NCBI GenBank assembly: GCA_016931965.1
Contig: JAFGDT010000120.1
Location: 1-35,336 of the forward strand
Direction: 5' to 3'
Length of the DNA: 35,336 bases
Source of the DNA: a bacterium
GTDB lineage: Bacteria; Zhuqueibacterota; QNDG01; DSAB01
Made by a program: the position numbers and the translations under genes. The notes beneath the pieces are model-generated. The model searched no databases, was not told the origin of the DNA, and saw only the letters and a program-made list of their open reading frames with translations. This document shows positions 1-10,065 of this stretch, piece after piece. Positions within the stretch are counted from its first letter, which is position 1. Each line of letters starts with the position of its first letter.

Positions 1-251
1 AATGGCTTCTAAATTTCAAAGAACGGTTGTTTTATAGATACAAAATAGCATTTTCTTGTTGATACGGACTTTTTCAGGAAGCCCTAATTGATAACGAACT
101 TTAAGAATGAAAGTGAAATAGTATACGCAGAAACGATTAATTTAAACAAAGTAATTTATCATTATATTATCAAAAAGAAATGAAAAAGAACTTATTAAAA
201 AGAGAATCAAGTAAACATAATATATCTTATATGAAGCTTGTTTTTCTTTAT

Positions 252-1607
252 TTATATATTTTTTTCTATTTTTTTTGCTTGATTTTTCAATGGTGTATAT
301 ACTTCTGTTTCCAATAAGTTTTTAATTGATTTTAATGCATTATTTTTTTCGTTAAGTTTTAACTGAATCAAAGTAAGGTAATAAATTGCTAAAGGATTTA
401 CAGGATATTTTTTTAATGCACGATTTAAACTGTTTTTTGATTCTTCTAATTTGTTTAGTTTCATAAGATGTATACCCAATATCGTATAGGTTAAAGCATC
501 TTTTTTCCCAAGCTCTATTGCCTTTTTTATAACTTCTATTGTCTCGTCTGATTTATCTAAAAAGTGTAATGGGATACATAAAGATTTATAATAAAGACCA
601 CGTTTTGGATTTAATTTTACAGCTCTTCGAAAGCAATCCAGAGATTCTTTAAGATTTCCAGTTCGTAATTTTGTCTCACCAAATAAATACCAAGTGTAAT
701 CATCAGAAGGATTCGTATTAAGGTATTCTTTGTATATATTAGAAGCATCTGTATATTTTCCAGTAAGATATAATTCTAAACCTCTAGATAGTTGTTTTCC
801 ATTATTTTTTTGTAAGAGGAAATTTGCCTCATTTTCGTAATTTACATTAATAGATCGCTTAGCATATTCAGCTATATGTGTACCAGGTGCTATTTCTATA
901 ACTTTCCCAAAATACTTATTTGCCGCTTCTACATCATTTAGAATATTATAGATCTTTGCCAATCCAAGATATGCACGAGTTTCCTTTGGTAAAATTTGAA
1001 TTGTGTAATTAAACATTTCAATGGCTTCATTGAATTTTTTTTGAATACTGTATATCACACCAAGATTTAAATAGGACGATGCACTGGAGCTATTGAGTCG
1101 TTTACTTTGTAATATATGCAATTCTGCTTGATCGAATTTTCTCAGCTTAATTAAATTAATACCCAATAGTAAATGTGCTTTATAGTAAATGGGACAAATA
1201 TGTACTGTATTTTTTAAATATTTTACCGAATCATTAAATTTCTTCATTTCATAAAAAATAAGTGCCACTTTATACAAATATTGGACTTCTTCCTTATTCA
1301 TCGAAATCGCTTTTTTTAAACATTCTATTGCTTTTTCAGATTGTTTCAGTTTCATATATTTTGAAGATTCATGATATAAAGATTCCGCTTCTTGATTGAT
1401 ATTATTAGGATACCATTGTAAAATAATCTTATCCTCGTCAATAAAATTTTCAAGAATACCATTTTCCGTTTGATATTTTTTTATGACTGTTTCTTTTATA
1501 TCATTGATGGTTGAAATTTCACCGGGAATTTTTACAAAATAGGGATCATTTTTTATATCCTTGAATAATAAAGTTGCAGAAATGATTTTTGATTTATTAG
1601 AATTCAT
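252..1607 (-). CDS. Tetratricopeptide-repeat (TPR) protein
   Basis: A 451-residue protein built mainly of TPR helical hairpins. One run covers roughly residues 72-245 and a second covers 273-440, with a short linker between. Repeats show the usual small and aromatic residues (for example 'YLNLGVIYSIQKKFNEAIEMF' shortened: A/G at the helix packing points, F/Y later) and Pro at repeat ends. The first 65 residues are not TPR and are not recognised. No signal peptide or membrane segment is visible, so a cytoplasmic scaffold is likely. Start: ATG at 1607 with AAGGG about 8 bases upstream. It lies 28 bp after proS on the same strand and probably ends that operon. It is very AT-rich (about 30% GC in lines counted) and Lys/Asn/Ile-rich. 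The partner is unknown; TPRs mediate protein-protein contacts, and nothing here identifies a specific function. Confidence 0.85.
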   Translation of the reverse strand: MNSNKSKIISATLLFKDIKNDPYFVKIPGEISTINDIKETVIKKYQTENGILENFIDEDKIILQWYPNNINQEAESLYHESSKYMKLKQSEKAIECLKKAISMNKEEVQYLYKVALIFYEMKKFNDSVKYLKNTVHICPIYYKAHLLLGINLIKLRKFDQAELHILQSKRLNSSSASSYLNLGVIYSIQKKFNEAIEMFNYTIQILPKETRAYLGLAKIYNILNDVEAANKYFGKVIEIAPGTHIAEYAKRSINVNYENEANFLLQKNNGKQLSRGLELYLTGKYTDASNIYKEYLNTNPSDDYTWYLFGETKLRTGNLKESLDCFRRAVKLNPKRGLYYKSLCIPLHFLDKSDETIEVIKKAIELGKKDALTYTILGIHLMKLNKLEESKNSLNRALKKYPVNPLAIYYLTLIQLKLNEKNNALKSIKNLLETEVYTPLKNQAKKIEKNI

Positions 1608-1635
1608 TTCAATACCCTTTAATTATTGAACACCA

Positions 1636-3336
1636 TTATTTTAGCAAAGACTTTATCGTCTTTATGAATTCATTTTGTTTAACAAATATTTTCTCATTTG
1701 ATTTTCGTTTCTTAATTTCAATCAATCCATCGTGTAACCACTTTTCTCCAACAATCACCTGAAATGGCATACCTAATAAATCCGCATCTTTGAATTTATA
1801 ACCGGGTGTAACGTATCGATCGTCGATGATTGTATCAAGTTGTTGACTTTTTAATTGATAATACAGTTGATTGGCCATTTCTAGTATATCTGTATTATCA
1901 AATTTGATTGGAATAATGTGGATAAGATATGGGGCCAGTACCTCATTCCAAATAATGCCTTTGTCATCAAAATTTTGTAAAATGGCAGCAGCAACTATTC
2001 TTTCAATACCAATACCATAACTTCCCATTACAATAGGTTTATCATGTCCCTTATTATCAACAAAAAAGGCTTTCATACTTTTTGAATATTTTGTGCCTAA
2101 TTTAAAAATATGTCCAAGTTCGATCGCATTGACTATTTTTAGTTTTCCATTGCATATTTTACATTTTTCGCCTGATTTAACAATTTTTAAATCAGAATAT
2201 TCAATCTTCTGCTTTATATCTCTTTTTAGTTCAATTCCTGAAATATGGAAATCTTTTTTATTGGCACCTGCAATAAGATCATGTTGATCCTTTAAGGAAA
2301 GGTCAGCAATTATTCTCATAGATTTTTTGAGTCCCACCGGTCCAATAAAACCGATTTCTGTGTTACATAGATCCTTTACTTCATCGGGTTGAGCAGGGCG
2401 TACGGGACAACTCAGGAAAGAAAGGAGCTTTGATTCATTCAATTCATGGTCTCCCCTTATCAGAACCATGATGGGTTGGCTATTACAAATATAGATGAGT
2501 GATTTCATCAATTGACTGGTTTGAATTCCCAAAAAATCACTTACCTCTTTTATTGTTTTTTTACCGGGTGTGTGAAGTCGTTTTAGAGAAACTGCTTCTT
2601 TGTTTTTTATTTTTATGGAATGGGATACTGCTATCTCTTGATTTGCTGCATAGTCACAATCTGAACAAATAACAAGTGTATCTTCTCCGTATTCTGATTC
2701 TACCATAAATTCTTGGGAACCACTTCCCCCCATTAATCCTGAAGAAGCAGTAACTATATGAAACTGAAGACCACAACGGTGAAAGATTTTTTTGTATGCT
2801 TGTGCATGAAGTTGATAAGATTTTTCAAGGTGGTCATCATCTACATCCATACTGTAAGAATCTTTCATAATGAATTGTCTGGCACGTATCAATCCTGACC
2901 TAGGACGTGGTTCATCTCTAAATTTTGTTTGGATTTGATACCATATCTGTGGCATATCCTTATATGATTGAATATATTTCCTTGCAAGGTCACAGATGAT
3001 TTCTTCGTGTGTGGGAGCCAAAATAAGTGAACGTTTTTTTCGATCATACAAACGAAACATTTCATCGCCAAAATCGGTGTTTCTTCCCGTCTCATCCCAT
3101 ATTTCAATTGGATTGAGGATGGGTAACATAAGCTCTTGAGCTCCGATTCGATCCATTTCTTCACGAACAATTTCAATCACTTTTTTAATCACCTTCCAAC
3201 CAATTGGAAGATAAGAATAAATACCCGAGGCGAGAAGTTGGATCATTCCAGCCCTTAACATCAATTGATGACTGGGCATCACTGTATCAGAAGGTAATTC
3301 TTTTCGTGTGGGTAAGAATGCCTGAGATAATCGCAC
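1636..3336 (-). CDS. proS: Prolyl-tRNA synthetase (class II, bacterial type with editing domain)
   Basis: Charges tRNA-Pro with proline in the cytoplasm. At 566 residues it has the long bacterial architecture: class II catalytic core, an inserted editing (INS/YbaK-like) domain at roughly residues 235-400, then motif 3 and the anticodon-binding domain. Visible signatures are APTHEE (residues 107-112), motif 2 FRDEPRPRSGL (139-149) and GIGIER (about residue 445). Start: GTG at 3336, preceded by AAGGAG at a 9-base spacing; the N-terminus MRLSQAFLPT is typical for ProS. It sits between ymdB and the TPR gene on the same strand, so it is likely part of the thrS-to-TPR run. The editing domain should clear mischarged Ala-tRNA-Pro. 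No oddities seen. Confidence 0.97.
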   Translation of the reverse strand: MRLSQAFLPTRKELPSDTVMPSHQLMLRAGMIQLLASGIYSYLPIGWKVIKKVIEIVREEMDRIGAQELMLPILNPIEIWDETGRNTDFGDEMFRLYDRKKRSLILAPTHEEIICDLARKYIQSYKDMPQIWYQIQTKFRDEPRPRSGLIRARQFIMKDSYSMDVDDDHLEKSYQLHAQAYKKIFHRCGLQFHIVTASSGLMGGSGSQEFMVESEYGEDTLVICSDCDYAANQEIAVSHSIKIKNKEAVSLKRLHTPGKKTIKEVSDFLGIQTSQLMKSLIYICNSQPIMVLIRGDHELNESKLLSFLSCPVRPAQPDEVKDLCNTEIGFIGPVGLKKSMRIIADLSLKDQHDLIAGANKKDFHISGIELKRDIKQKIEYSDLKIVKSGEKCKICNGKLKIVNAIELGHIFKLGTKYSKSMKAFFVDNKGHDKPIVMGSYGIGIERIVAAAILQNFDDKGIIWNEVLAPYLIHIIPIKFDNTDILEMANQLYYQLKSQQLDTIIDDRYVTPGYKFKDADLLGMPFQVIVGEKWLHDGLIEIKKRKSNEKIFVKQNEFIKTIKSLLK

Positions 3337-3400
3337 TTAATTTGACTCCTTATAGAATGCGTGATTTCTTTTATACCATTTTTTAAATACGAAAAATAGA

Positions 3401-4198
3401 TCACATTAATACTTGAAACCTTGAAATGGATTTTGTTTTTCCAGAATCCCTGTCGATTGATACAATAACTCCACAAAACATCGACTCACCATCAGCCATT
3501 TTGTAATATATTGGTAATTGTGTTCGGAATCGATGTATGGCTGTTTCGATATCCATTCCAATAACAGAGTAGATTGGTCCAGTCATACCCACATCGGTAA
3601 TATAAGCAGTTCCATGGGGTAATATTCTTTCATCTGCTGTTTGGACATGTGTATGAGTACCAATCACAGCGTTTATCCTTCCATCGAGATACCATCCCAA
3701 TGCCATCTTTTCTGCAGTTGCTTCTGCATGAAAGTCGATAAGAATAAGTGAGATACCTTGCTCATTCATCCGTTGAACTTCCGTATCCGCGGATCGGAAG
3801 GGACAATCAATGGGATACATAAAACTTCTGCCTTGAAGGTTAATGATACCGATGCGGTCGTTTTCCATTGTCTCAAATATAGTTGAACCGTGACCTGGGC
3901 ATTCAGGAGGATAATTCATCGGTCTTAAAATACGAGGGTCGTCTTCCAATAAATCAACCGATTGTCTTTTATCCCAAATATGATTTCCACTGGTGATTAT
4001 ATCAATTCCGATATCAAAAAAGGAATAGGCGATTTTTGGAGTTATACCTTTACCGCTGGCACTATTCTCACCATTGGCTATTGTCAAATTGATATGATGT
4101 TTCCTTTTAAAGTCTTTAATATATTTCGCGACGATATCATAACCGGGTTTCCCCACGATATCGGCGATAAAAAGAATTTCAATAGTTGGTGAATGCAA
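3401..4198 (-). CDS. ymdB: YmdB-family metallophosphoesterase (TIGR00282)
   Basis: A 265-residue calcineurin-like phosphoesterase of the YmdB family, which in Bacillus hydrolyses 2',3'-cyclic nucleotides and affects biofilm and RNA turnover. The metal ligands expected of the family are present: D13 (IADIVGKPG), E44 (ANGENSASG), N72-H73 (SGNHIWD), H157 (DFHAEATAEK) and H182/H184 (GTHTHVQ). Length matches the family (about 265). Start: TTG at 4198, the only start codon giving the normal N-terminus; GGAA lies about 9 bases upstream. It follows rny by 20 bp, the conserved rny-ymdB pairing, which supports a joint role in RNA metabolism. The substrate here is inferred from the family only. Confidence 0.93.
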   Translation of the reverse strand: MHSPTIEILFIADIVGKPGYDIVAKYIKDFKRKHHINLTIANGENSASGKGITPKIAYSFFDIGIDIITSGNHIWDKRQSVDLLEDDPRILRPMNYPPECPGHGSTIFETMENDRIGIINLQGRSFMYPIDCPFRSADTEVQRMNEQGISLILIDFHAEATAEKMALGWYLDGRINAVIGTHTHVQTADERILPHGTAYITDVGMTGPIYSVIGMDIETAIHRFRTQLPIYYKMADGESMFCGVIVSIDRDSGKTKSISRFQVLM

Positions 4199-4218
4199 AA
4201 TTTTAAGTTCCAGAATAA

Positions 4219-5781
4219 TTACTTTGCATAATCGACAGCTCTATATTCACGTATGACAGTAACCTTGATTTGACCTGGGTATTCCATTTCAATTTGTATT
4301 TTTTCAGCGATATCATTCGCAAGTTGTTCTGCCATTGCATCATTCAATTTATCGGGTTGAACGAGAACCCGTACTTCTCGTCCTGCTTGTATAGCGTATG
4401 TTTTTGAAACCCCTTGAAACGATTCTGCAATTTCCTCTAATTTTTCAAGGCGTTTGATATACCCCTCAAGGGTTTCCCTTCTGGCTCCAGGACGGGATCC
4501 TGAAATTGCATCTGCTGATTGGACCAATGCTGAAATGGGAGAAATCATCTCAATGTCATCGTGATGGGAGGCAATTGAATTTTGTACAATCGGTCCCTCA
4601 CCATATTTCTTCGCGAGATCTGCACCAATTTGATAGTGCGTTCCCTCCGTGTTTTTATCAATCGCTTTACCGATATCATGAAGAAGTCCTGCTCTTTTGG
4701 CTACGACAGGATCGAGACCGAGCTCGCTGGCCATGAGACCAGCCAAATGTGCAACCTCAATATCGTGTTGATATACATTCTGTCCATAGCTTGTTCGATA
4801 ATTCAGTTTCCCCAGCAATTTGACCAATTCAGGGTGAAGACCATGAACACCAGTATCCAACATGGCTTGCTCCCCCAATTGAGTAAGATGTTCCTCCATT
4901 TCTTTTCGTGTTTTTTCTACAATATCCTCTATCCGTCCAGGATGAATGCGCCCATCAGACATCAAATGTTCCAGAGCTCTCTTGGCAATTTCTCGCCTAT
5001 ATGGATCAAATCCGGATAAGATAACCGCCTCGGGTGTGTCATCCACAATGAGATCAACACCCGTTGCATTTTCGAATGATCGGATATTTCGTCCTTCTCG
5101 GCCAATAATGCGACCTTTCATTTCTTCATTGGGTAAGTGAACAACAGAGACTGTCGTTTCTGTCGAATGATCAGCTGCAGTACGCTGAATAGCGGAAATA
5201 ATAATTTCCTTTGCTTCTCGATTGGCAGTTAGACGGGCTTGATCTTTGATCTCTTTAATCATATGAGCGGTTTCTTGTTTTGCTTTCGATAGCAAATTTT
5301 CTTTCAATTCTTTTAATGCTTCTTCATTGGACATGCCGGATATCTTTTCGAGTCTTTCATTTTGATTTGAAATAATTTTGTCCAGTTCCGCATGTTTTTT
5401 TTGTAGATGATCACTTTTATCTTTGATACTCTGCTCTATTTTTTGAAGTTCTTTTTCTCTTTGATTTAAATGGTTCAGTCTACGATCAATCTCAACTTCT
5501 TTTTGTTCAAGCTTTTGCTTTTTGGAATCGAGTTCATTCCGTTTTTTAGATGTCTCCTTTTCAAATATGTTTTTTTGTTTATACCATTCATCTTTCGCTT
5601 CAAGTATTTTCTGATTCTTCAAAGCTGAAGCCTCTTTTTCAGCTTCCGAAACAATTCTTTCAGCTAATTTTTCTGCATTGGCCACTTTTCCTTGTCCAAT
5701 TCGGGTACTGAGTATCCATCCGGCAAAAAACATGGCCAGACCCAAAACGGCTGCTATTACAACATATACCACGGTTTCCAT
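4219..5781 (-). CDS. rny: Ribonuclease Y (membrane-anchored endoribonuclease)
   Basis: Endonuclease that starts decay of many mRNAs. Domain order: one N-terminal membrane anchor (about residues 3-24), a long charged coiled coil (about 28-185), a KH domain with the RNA-binding loop IIGREGRN (about 225-232), and an HD domain with LLHDIGKA (H368, D369). I chose ATG at 5781 because GGGAGG lies just upstream of it. An earlier in-frame ATG at 5793 would place that Shine-Dalgarno inside the gene. This start gives 520 residues, the usual family length. It is followed 20 bp later by ymdB and preceded by zapA. A 15-bp perfect palindrome (5801-5815) lies just upstream of the ribosome binding site. Confidence 0.96.
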   Translation of the reverse strand: METVVYVVIAAVLGLAMFFAGWILSTRIGQGKVANAEKLAERIVSEAEKEASALKNQKILEAKDEWYKQKNIFEKETSKKRNELDSKKQKLEQKEVEIDRRLNHLNQREKELQKIEQSIKDKSDHLQKKHAELDKIISNQNERLEKISGMSNEEALKELKENLLSKAKQETAHMIKEIKDQARLTANREAKEIIISAIQRTAADHSTETTVSVVHLPNEEMKGRIIGREGRNIRSFENATGVDLIVDDTPEAVILSGFDPYRREIAKRALEHLMSDGRIHPGRIEDIVEKTRKEMEEHLTQLGEQAMLDTGVHGLHPELVKLLGKLNYRTSYGQNVYQHDIEVAHLAGLMASELGLDPVVAKRAGLLHDIGKAIDKNTEGTHYQIGADLAKKYGEGPIVQNSIASHHDDIEMISPISALVQSADAISGSRPGARRETLEGYIKRLEKLEEIAESFQGVSKTYAIQAGREVRVLVQPDKLNDAMAEQLANDIAEKIQIEMEYPGQIKVTVIREYRAVDYAK

Positions 5782-5800
5782 ATATCCTCCCATCTACAAT

Positions 5801-5815
5801 TATCCCATTGGGATA
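5801..5815. promoter_or_regulatory. Short perfect palindrome upstream of rny
   Basis: TATCCCA-T-TGGGATA is a 7+1+7 inverted repeat in the 156-bp gap between zapA and rny, 19 bp before the chosen rny start. It is not followed by a T-run on either strand, so it is not an obvious terminator. It could be an operator or an mRNA hairpin near the ribosome binding site; RNase Y mRNA might be autoregulated, but nothing else here supports that. Confidence 0.3.
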
Positions 5816-5937
5816 TTATGGAGTTAACCTGGAACTTGATATAACCCGAAAATGCGTATGAAAATAGAATTATGGAAAGGATTTTCTCTTTCTGTTAGGG
5901 TGATCATCCGGTGAAAATCGGAATACGATCAAACAAC

Positions 5938-6240
5938 TCAAGATATTTTTTTTGAAAGCTGTTGATCGATATAATTATTGAGTTTTTTAATTTTGTTCTC
6001 AAGTTGAATACGGATATTTTCTTTGTCTTTTCGTTCTTTAAATAATTCATCGGTTATATTTAAAGTGGCCAATATGGCAACTTTAAGAGATGAATCAACT
6101 CGAACGTTTTTATCCACTTCGCGCATCTTATTATCAACATATTCAGCAATAGCTTTGACATAATTTGCGTCCGATGGGCCTCGTATTGCATACTCAGCAC
6201 CATATATTCTCACTTTGAGAACATTTTCATCCGGGCACAC
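5938..6240 (-). CDS. zapA: Cell division protein ZapA
   Basis: A 100-residue ZapA-family protein, which binds FtsZ and cross-links its filaments at the division ring. Family features: the N-terminal beta strand VRIYGAEYAIRG, then YVKAIAEYVDNKMREV, then a C-terminal coiled coil rich in Lys, Glu and Leu (about residues 60-95). Length is normal. Start: GTG at 6240, with AGGA 7 bases upstream; no in-frame ATG exists nearby. It is 85 bp after a ZapB-like coiled-coil gene and 156 bp before rny. Its usual partner is bacterial FtsZ. The only FtsZ-family gene in this window (15038-16618) is archaeal in type, so whether ZapA binds it is an open question. Confidence 0.92.
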   Translation of the reverse strand: MCPDENVLKVRIYGAEYAIRGPSDANYVKAIAEYVDNKMREVDKNVRVDSSLKVAILATLNITDELFKERKDKENIRIQLENKIKKLNNYIDQQLSKKIS

Positions 6241-6325
6241 GGAAAGGTCCTACAGGATTATAATGAATAAGTGATTGCGTGAAAATCCCTTCAACATCAT
6301 TCACAGGTTAAACTCCATTAAAATA

Positions 6326-6607
6326 TTATGTGATGTTTTCAAACTCCTTTAACTTGCTCAACAGTGTTTCCACCTTCAATCGTATACGATCTTCTTTTTC
6401 TTTACATACTTCAATTTCATTTTTCATATGACGATGATGTTCCAATTCTTCCTTTAATGATAGTATCTTTTCTTCTTTCTCCTCACAGTTATTCTGTAAT
6501 TTTTGGTTTTCATCTTTCAATTCTGTGTTCTCTTTTCTTAAATGTTCGATTAATGATAATATTTTATTAATTTTTTTTTCAAGAATATCAAAAGATTGAT
6601 CTTCCAT
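6326..6607 (-). CDS. ZapB-like coiled-coil cell division protein
   Basis: A 93-residue protein that is almost entirely coiled coil: a heptad pattern of Leu/Ile with Lys/Glu between, from FDILEKKINKIL to the C-terminus. Small coiled-coil proteins at this position, between pheT and zapA, are commonly annotated as ZapB or DUF904 and thought to bundle at the septum with ZapA. Start: ATG at 6607 with GGAG at a 6-base spacing. Similarity to true ZapB is by architecture and position only, since coiled coils resemble each other by composition. Confidence 0.7.
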   Translation of the reverse strand: MEDQSFDILEKKINKILSLIEHLRKENTELKDENQKLQNNCEEKEEKILSLKEELEHHRHMKNEIEVCKEKEDRIRLKVETLLSKLKEFENIT

Positions 6608-6632
6608 AGAAAGCTCCAGGGGGTTTCAATTT

Positions 6633-9023
6633 TTATGAACGTAAAGAAGCAGAATATGTTTTTTTAAGCGCATCCAGTATGGCAAATATACTGGGTTCGA
6701 TTTCTTCCTCCTTCAGTGTTCTCGATGGTGATAAAAAAGTTAATGTAAAGGCAACACTCTTTTTTCTTGCAGCAATTTGGTTGCCTCGATATAAGTCGAA
6801 TAGTTCGACAGAAATGAGTTTCTTCCCTCCTACTTGGTAAATCAGTTTTTGAAGTGAACCTACAGAAATATGCTCATCAACAACAATAGCTAGATCGCGT
6901 TTTACCGGAGGATATTTTGTAATTGATCGATTAATTGTTTTTTGAGGTGAGAAATGTAAAATATTTTTCAGAAAAAATTCAAAAACAAACACATCATTTT
7001 CTATATCCCATTGCTGTAAGGTAGAATGATTCATTTCACCTATGATGCCAATCATTTTATTTTTACAGTATAGCAATTGGGTATATTCTGGATTAAGTGC
7101 CGGATGTTCGCCGTGTTTAAAAAAAGATCCTCTTATATGAAGTCTATCCAGTACATTCTCAATGATTCCTTTCAGATGATGAAAATTCACTTTTTGGTTT
7201 TTTTCTGCCCAGAATGGTTTGGATCTTAGAGCTCCAGAAATGGCTCCGGACAGGACAAGATGTTCATCGGGAAGCGAATGCGTTTTTTCGGAAAAGATAT
7301 TACCTATCTCAAAAATTCGCAAATGATTGACCGAATGGTTATAATTCCACCGAATCGTATTGAGGAGATTTGGGATAATGCTGGTCCGCAAAAAAATTGT
7401 ATCCGGAGAAAGTGGATTTTGAATTTGCACGGGAGTAAATTGTTGATCAAGCAATGCAAATTGTCTCTTTGATAGCATACTGATATTTATCGTCTCCATG
7501 AAACCCATGCCAACAAAAATATCACGTAAGTTTTCAGTAAATTCATATTCCTGATTTTGCCTATCGTTGAGTGTCAGGATTGAAGTACACTTGGATTTAA
7601 TTTTATCATAACCGTAGTGACGGATGATTTCTTCAATAAGGTCGATTTCTTGCTTCAGATCCGGCCTGAATGTAGGTACGGTAACTTGGACAGGATCTTT
7701 TCCTTTTAATTGAAGATCGAGTTTCGATAAAATGGAATGTATCTTTTTTTGAGGAATTTCGATTCCCAGTATGGCAGGAATACGAGATAAACGCAATTTG
7801 ATTTGAGAAGGATTGATCGGTTTCGGATAAACATCTACAATACCTTTTGTAATTCTTCCACCAGCAATTTTGGATATCAATTGTGCAGCACGATTGATGG
7901 CGTAAACTGTATTATTTGGATCGGTACCACGTTCAAATCGTTGAGAAGCTTCTGTGGACATTCCCAGCCGTTTGGCCGTTTGTCTGATCATCATAGGATT
8001 AAAATAAGCACTTTCAAGAAAAACATTTTTCGTGGAATTGGATATTTCCGAATTGGTACCACCCATAATGCCCGCTAAGGCAATTCCCCTCTTTCCATCA
8101 CAAATCAAGAGATCATTTGAATCAAGCTCACGCTTTTCATCGTCTAGAGAGGTGAAGATTTCACCGCGTTTTGCTTTTTTAATGATAATTTGTTTGTTTT
8201 GAATGCGTTCATAATCAAATCCATGGAGTGGATGACCTGTTTCCATGAGCACATAGTTGGTGATATCCACTACATTGTTTATAGAACGGATACCAATGGA
8301 TTCTAAACGATTTTTCAACCAAGTGGGTGAGGGAGCTATTCTTACATGATTCACGATCCGACCGCAGTATCTGGGACATGCTTTTATATCCTGAATTTCA
8401 ATTGAAATATGATCAGCCGTCAATGTATTGTTCTCATGAACAGAAACATTAGGTAGTGAGATTTTTTTCCCAAGAATGACACCCACTTCTCTTGCGATAC
8501 CGATATAACTGAGACAATCAGGACGGTTTGGTGTCACATTAATTTCGAGAATTGAATCTTCTATTCCAGATTCACTTGGAAAAGGATCTCCTATTTCGAA
8601 TTGGCTATTATTTAAAATCAAGATTCCGGAATGATCATCACCCAATTGCAGTTCTTTTTCTGAACATATCATCCCTTCTGATTGAATGCCTCTTATGGAT
8701 TTTGCCTCGATTGGATCTTGATCTCCCAAAATAGCACCAATTTTAGCAACAGGAACTTTTATTCCCGAGGATACATTTGGTGCACCACATACAATTTGAA
8801 GAACAGCGTTACCAACATCAACGCGACAGATATTTAATTTTTCAGCTGAAGGATGTTTATTTATTTGGATGATTTTTCCAATGACAACATGATGAAAGTG
8901 TGGTTTTGTCTTGACTATATTTTCTACTTCCAAACCAACCATCGTTAAACGATCAGCCAGTTCGTTTATCGGAGTATCAAATGAAATATAATCTTTGAGC
9001 CAATTTACGCTGATTTTCATCAT
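6633..9023 (-). CDS. pheT: Phenylalanyl-tRNA synthetase beta subunit
   Basis: The large subunit of the alpha2-beta2 enzyme that charges tRNA-Phe. At 796 residues it is the standard length. Domains in order: N-terminal EMAP/tRNA-binding OB fold (about residues 40-150), B3/4 editing domain (about 210-380), B5 domain (about 400-475), the catalytic-like core, and a C-terminal FDX-ACB anticodon-binding domain (YPPVKRDLAIVVDE, about residue 705 onward). The gene begins ATGATG (9023 or 9020) just 8 bp after the pheS stop with no clear Shine-Dalgarno, which suggests translational coupling to pheS. No anomalies seen. Confidence 0.97.
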   Translation of the reverse strand: MMKISVNWLKDYISFDTPINELADRLTMVGLEVENIVKTKPHFHHVVIGKIIQINKHPSAEKLNICRVDVGNAVLQIVCGAPNVSSGIKVPVAKIGAILGDQDPIEAKSIRGIQSEGMICSEKELQLGDDHSGILILNNSQFEIGDPFPSESGIEDSILEINVTPNRPDCLSYIGIAREVGVILGKKISLPNVSVHENNTLTADHISIEIQDIKACPRYCGRIVNHVRIAPSPTWLKNRLESIGIRSINNVVDITNYVLMETGHPLHGFDYERIQNKQIIIKKAKRGEIFTSLDDEKRELDSNDLLICDGKRGIALAGIMGGTNSEISNSTKNVFLESAYFNPMMIRQTAKRLGMSTEASQRFERGTDPNNTVYAINRAAQLISKIAGGRITKGIVDVYPKPINPSQIKLRLSRIPAILGIEIPQKKIHSILSKLDLQLKGKDPVQVTVPTFRPDLKQEIDLIEEIIRHYGYDKIKSKCTSILTLNDRQNQEYEFTENLRDIFVGMGFMETINISMLSKRQFALLDQQFTPVQIQNPLSPDTIFLRTSIIPNLLNTIRWNYNHSVNHLRIFEIGNIFSEKTHSLPDEHLVLSGAISGALRSKPFWAEKNQKVNFHHLKGIIENVLDRLHIRGSFFKHGEHPALNPEYTQLLYCKNKMIGIIGEMNHSTLQQWDIENDVFVFEFFLKNILHFSPQKTINRSITKYPPVKRDLAIVVDEHISVGSLQKLIYQVGGKKLISVELFDLYRGNQIAARKKSVAFTLTFLSPSRTLKEEEIEPSIFAILDALKKTYSASLRS

Positions 9024-9031
9024 TTTCTATG

Positions 9032-10054
9032 TTAAAACTGGTTTAAAAAACGAACATCATTTTCATAGAATAACCGAATATCATGTACTTCATACAACAG
9101 CATGGCAAGTCGCTCAACACCCATTCCAAAAGCATAACCCGTATAACGTTCACTGCCGTATTTTACATATTTAAAGACTTCAGGATTGACCATCCCCGCA
9201 CCGGAGATTTCGACCCATCCGGTTCCCTTGCATACACGACAGCCTTTGCCTTCACATATCATACAGGTAAAATCATACTCAGCACTGGGTTCTGTGAAAG
9301 GAAAGAAACTCGGCCGAAAACGGATTTTCATTTGAGAACCAAACAACTGTTTGGCAAATGTGCTGATTACACCTTTCATATCTGCAAATGTAATACCTTC
9401 ATCTACACATAGACCTTCTACTTGATAAAAAACAGGTGAATGTGTCGAATCGGGCGTATCACGTCGATAACACCGTCCCGGAGCAATGATGCGAACTGGA
9501 GGAGGCTGATTCTCCATAACGCGTATTTGCACTGGAGATGTGTGGGTTCGAAGAACAATATTGTCATCAATAAAAAGTGTATCCTGCATATCACGTGCGG
9601 GGTGACCTTTTGGAATATTGAGTGCTTCAAAATTATAATATTCTGTTTCGACTTCCGGTCCATGTGCTATTGAGAATCCCATACTTTTAAAACAGGATAT
9701 AATCTTTCTTAAAACAGTTGTAATAGGATGGTATCGACCAATAGGTAATCGATCACCGGGAAGAGTGGGATCAAGATACTGCTGTGATGTTTCTTTCTTT
9801 TGAGATGTTTTTTGATATTTAGAAAGAGTAGTATGTATGTGACTTTTTAAATCATTGAGTTTTTTCCCGATCTGTTTTCTTTCATCCAACGGGAATAATT
9901 CCAAATCCTTAAAAAGATTAGAAATAGATCCTTTTCTTCCTAAATACTGTATACGAATGGATTCAATTTCTGATTCATCGTTCGCAGTTTTTATGGATTT
10001 CTTGAATTCGGATTCAAGATTCTTAATCTTTGATTCGATATCCTGATTAATCAT
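9032..10054 (-). CDS. pheS: Phenylalanyl-tRNA synthetase alpha subunit
   Basis: The catalytic subunit of PheRS, 340 residues. It has an N-terminal coiled coil (about residues 1-85) that contacts tRNA, then the class II core: motif 2 region FRPSFFPFTEPSAEYDF, a Cys-rich stretch CMICEGKGCRVCKGTGW, and motif 3 GMGVERLAML near the end. The normal C-terminus DVRFLNQF is intact. It sits 11 bp after rplT, as in the classic thrS-infC-rpmI-rplT-pheST order. No strong ribosome binding site is visible before ATG 10054, again consistent with coupling. Confidence 0.97.
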   Translation of the reverse strand: MINQDIESKIKNLESEFKKSIKTANDESEIESIRIQYLGRKGSISNLFKDLELFPLDERKQIGKKLNDLKSHIHTTLSKYQKTSQKKETSQQYLDPTLPGDRLPIGRYHPITTVLRKIISCFKSMGFSIAHGPEVETEYYNFEALNIPKGHPARDMQDTLFIDDNIVLRTHTSPVQIRVMENQPPPVRIIAPGRCYRRDTPDSTHSPVFYQVEGLCVDEGITFADMKGVISTFAKQLFGSQMKIRFRPSFFPFTEPSAEYDFTCMICEGKGCRVCKGTGWVEISGAGMVNPEVFKYVKYGSERYTGYAFGMGVERLAMLLYEVHDIRLFYENDVRFLNQF

Positions 10055-10065
10055 AATAAACGGTT

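Noticed and set aside
61..95. GGACTTTTTCAGGAAGCCC-like stretch resembling an insertion-sequence end
   Set aside because: The wording recalls some transposase 3' ends, but no matching inverted repeat or transposase fragment is visible, and the rest of 1-251 is plain AT-rich DNA with no supported gene.
5794..5937. Possible 6S RNA between zapA and rny
   Set aside because: 6S RNA is often downstream of zapA, but this 144-bp gap shows no convincing long closing stem with a central bubble; only a short palindrome stands out. A covariance-model search would settle it.
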